64,000 nucleotides of DNA. Source: VAZQ01 sp963763365 (GTDB lineage Bacteria; Pseudomonadota; Alphaproteobacteria; Rhizobiales; Xanthobacteraceae). Every line of letters starts with the position of its first letter. Within the stretch, counting starts at the first letter, position 1. Location: the NCBI GenBank assembly GCA_963763365.1, contig CAVXOE010000018.1, positions 1 through 64,000 of the forward strand. The letters run 5' to 3'. Below the pieces are notes generated by a model. It saw only the letters and a program-made list of their open reading frames with translations. It was not told where the DNA came from and did not search any database. A program made the translations under genes and the position numbers. Positions 63,629-64,000 of the stretch are shown here, in pieces.

Positions 63629-64000
63629 ATGGCTCAAGCACACGGCGAATTCGGCTTTTTGGCACTCGGACTGGTGTTGCTCACCGCCGCGGTGCTGAGC
63701 GTTCCGATTGCGCGACGCCTGGGCCTCTCGGCCATCGTGGCTTACCTGGTGGCCGGCATCATCATCGGGCCCTACGGCATCGCGGCCTTCGGAACGCCCG
63801 AGAGCATCGTCCCGGTCTCCGAGCTCGGCGTGGTGATGCTGCTGTTCCTGATCGGGCTCGAGCTCGAACTCGGCAAGCTGGTCGCCATGCGGCGCGCCAT
63901 CTTCGGCCTCGGCGCAGCGCAACTGGCGATGACGGCGCTGGTGATCGGTGCCCTCGCCTACACCAGCGGCCTGCTGGGCTGGCGCGGCGCCGTGGTCGCG
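63629..64000 (+). CDS. KefB/KefC-type cation:proton antiporter (CPA2), 3' end beyond the window
   Basis: ATG 63629 begins MAQAHGEFGFLALGLVLLTA. Several spans follow, with GLSAIVAYLVAGIIIGPYGI near residue 33, SELGVVMLLFLIGLELELGK near residue 65 and RRAIFGLGAAQLAMTALVIG near residue 88, typical of CPA2 antiporters (KefB, KefC). An in-frame ATG at 63569 is a possible longer start that would overlap the divergent PAN gene. The window ends inside the gene after 124 codons. Confidence 0.85.
   Translation, partial: MAQAHGEFGFLALGLVLLTAAVLSVPIARRLGLSAIVAYLVAGIIIGPYGIAAFGTPESIVPVSELGVVMLLFLIGLELELGKLVAMRRAIFGLGAAQLAMTALVIGALAYTSGLLGWRGAVVA

Overview
GC-rich (roughly 65%) chromosomal DNA from an alphaproteobacterium. 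The most likely group is Hyphomicrobiales/Rhizobiales near Xanthobacteraceae or Bradyrhizobiaceae. Supporting signs are a PQQ locus, hopanoid genes (hpnN, dxs, hpnH), an aa3 cytochrome c oxidase operon in the rhizobial order ctaC-ctaD-ctaB-coxF-ctaG-ctaE, several Bug-type solute receptors, and many palindromic intergenic repeats. Placement below order level is inference.

Layout. 1-2,200: relic of an integrated element (broken serine recombinase, two tRNA 3'-end-like scars, an orphan terminator). 2,200-9,800: PQQ synthesis (pqqA, B, C, D, E), split by two foreign solute-binding-protein genes, then a secreted PQQ-type sugar dehydrogenase and a dihaem cytochrome c. 9,800-16,900: probable aromatic-acid cluster with a Rieske ring-hydroxylating dioxygenase (alpha, beta, ferredoxin), two unrelated decarboxylase-type enzymes and an ABC importer. 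17,000-23,000: hopanoid block. 23,300-45,200: accessory catabolic region with Bug receptors, a duplicated DUF4344 pair, HpaH-like hydratase, flavin monooxygenase, GlcG-like protein, ThDP enzyme, GST, HpaB-like monooxygenase, VOC protein, NicX-like protein, luciferase-like monooxygenase and an ABC importer lacking its ATPase. 45,200-51,700: cytochrome oxidase operon with SURF1 and DUF983. 52,000-60,200: small accessory island with an IalB-like protein, a duplicated DNA-binding-like gene, an XRE regulator and a DUF5343/HEPN pair broken by insertion sequences. 60,300-64,000: tldD, ccdAB, a PAN-domain protein and the start of a KefB-like antiporter.

The most interesting locus is 54,886-59,743. 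It is a two-gene module (DUF5343 protein plus a Swt1-type HEPN protein with an RX4H motif, start and stop overlapping by one base) that resembles an RNase-based defence or toxin-antitoxin unit. Its first gene is split by an IS3-family element that is itself split by an IS110-family element. An IS5-family element lies about 95 bp upstream. The 5-bp target duplication TGAGA can be read, and removing the nested insertion restores an exact 208-codon frame.

A caution for the whole window: about twenty otherwise well-conserved genes carry a single-base frameshift, and nearly all are +1 insertions. That bias looks more like residual sequencing or assembly error than gene decay. Frameshifted genes are therefore described as probably functional unless other damage is visible.
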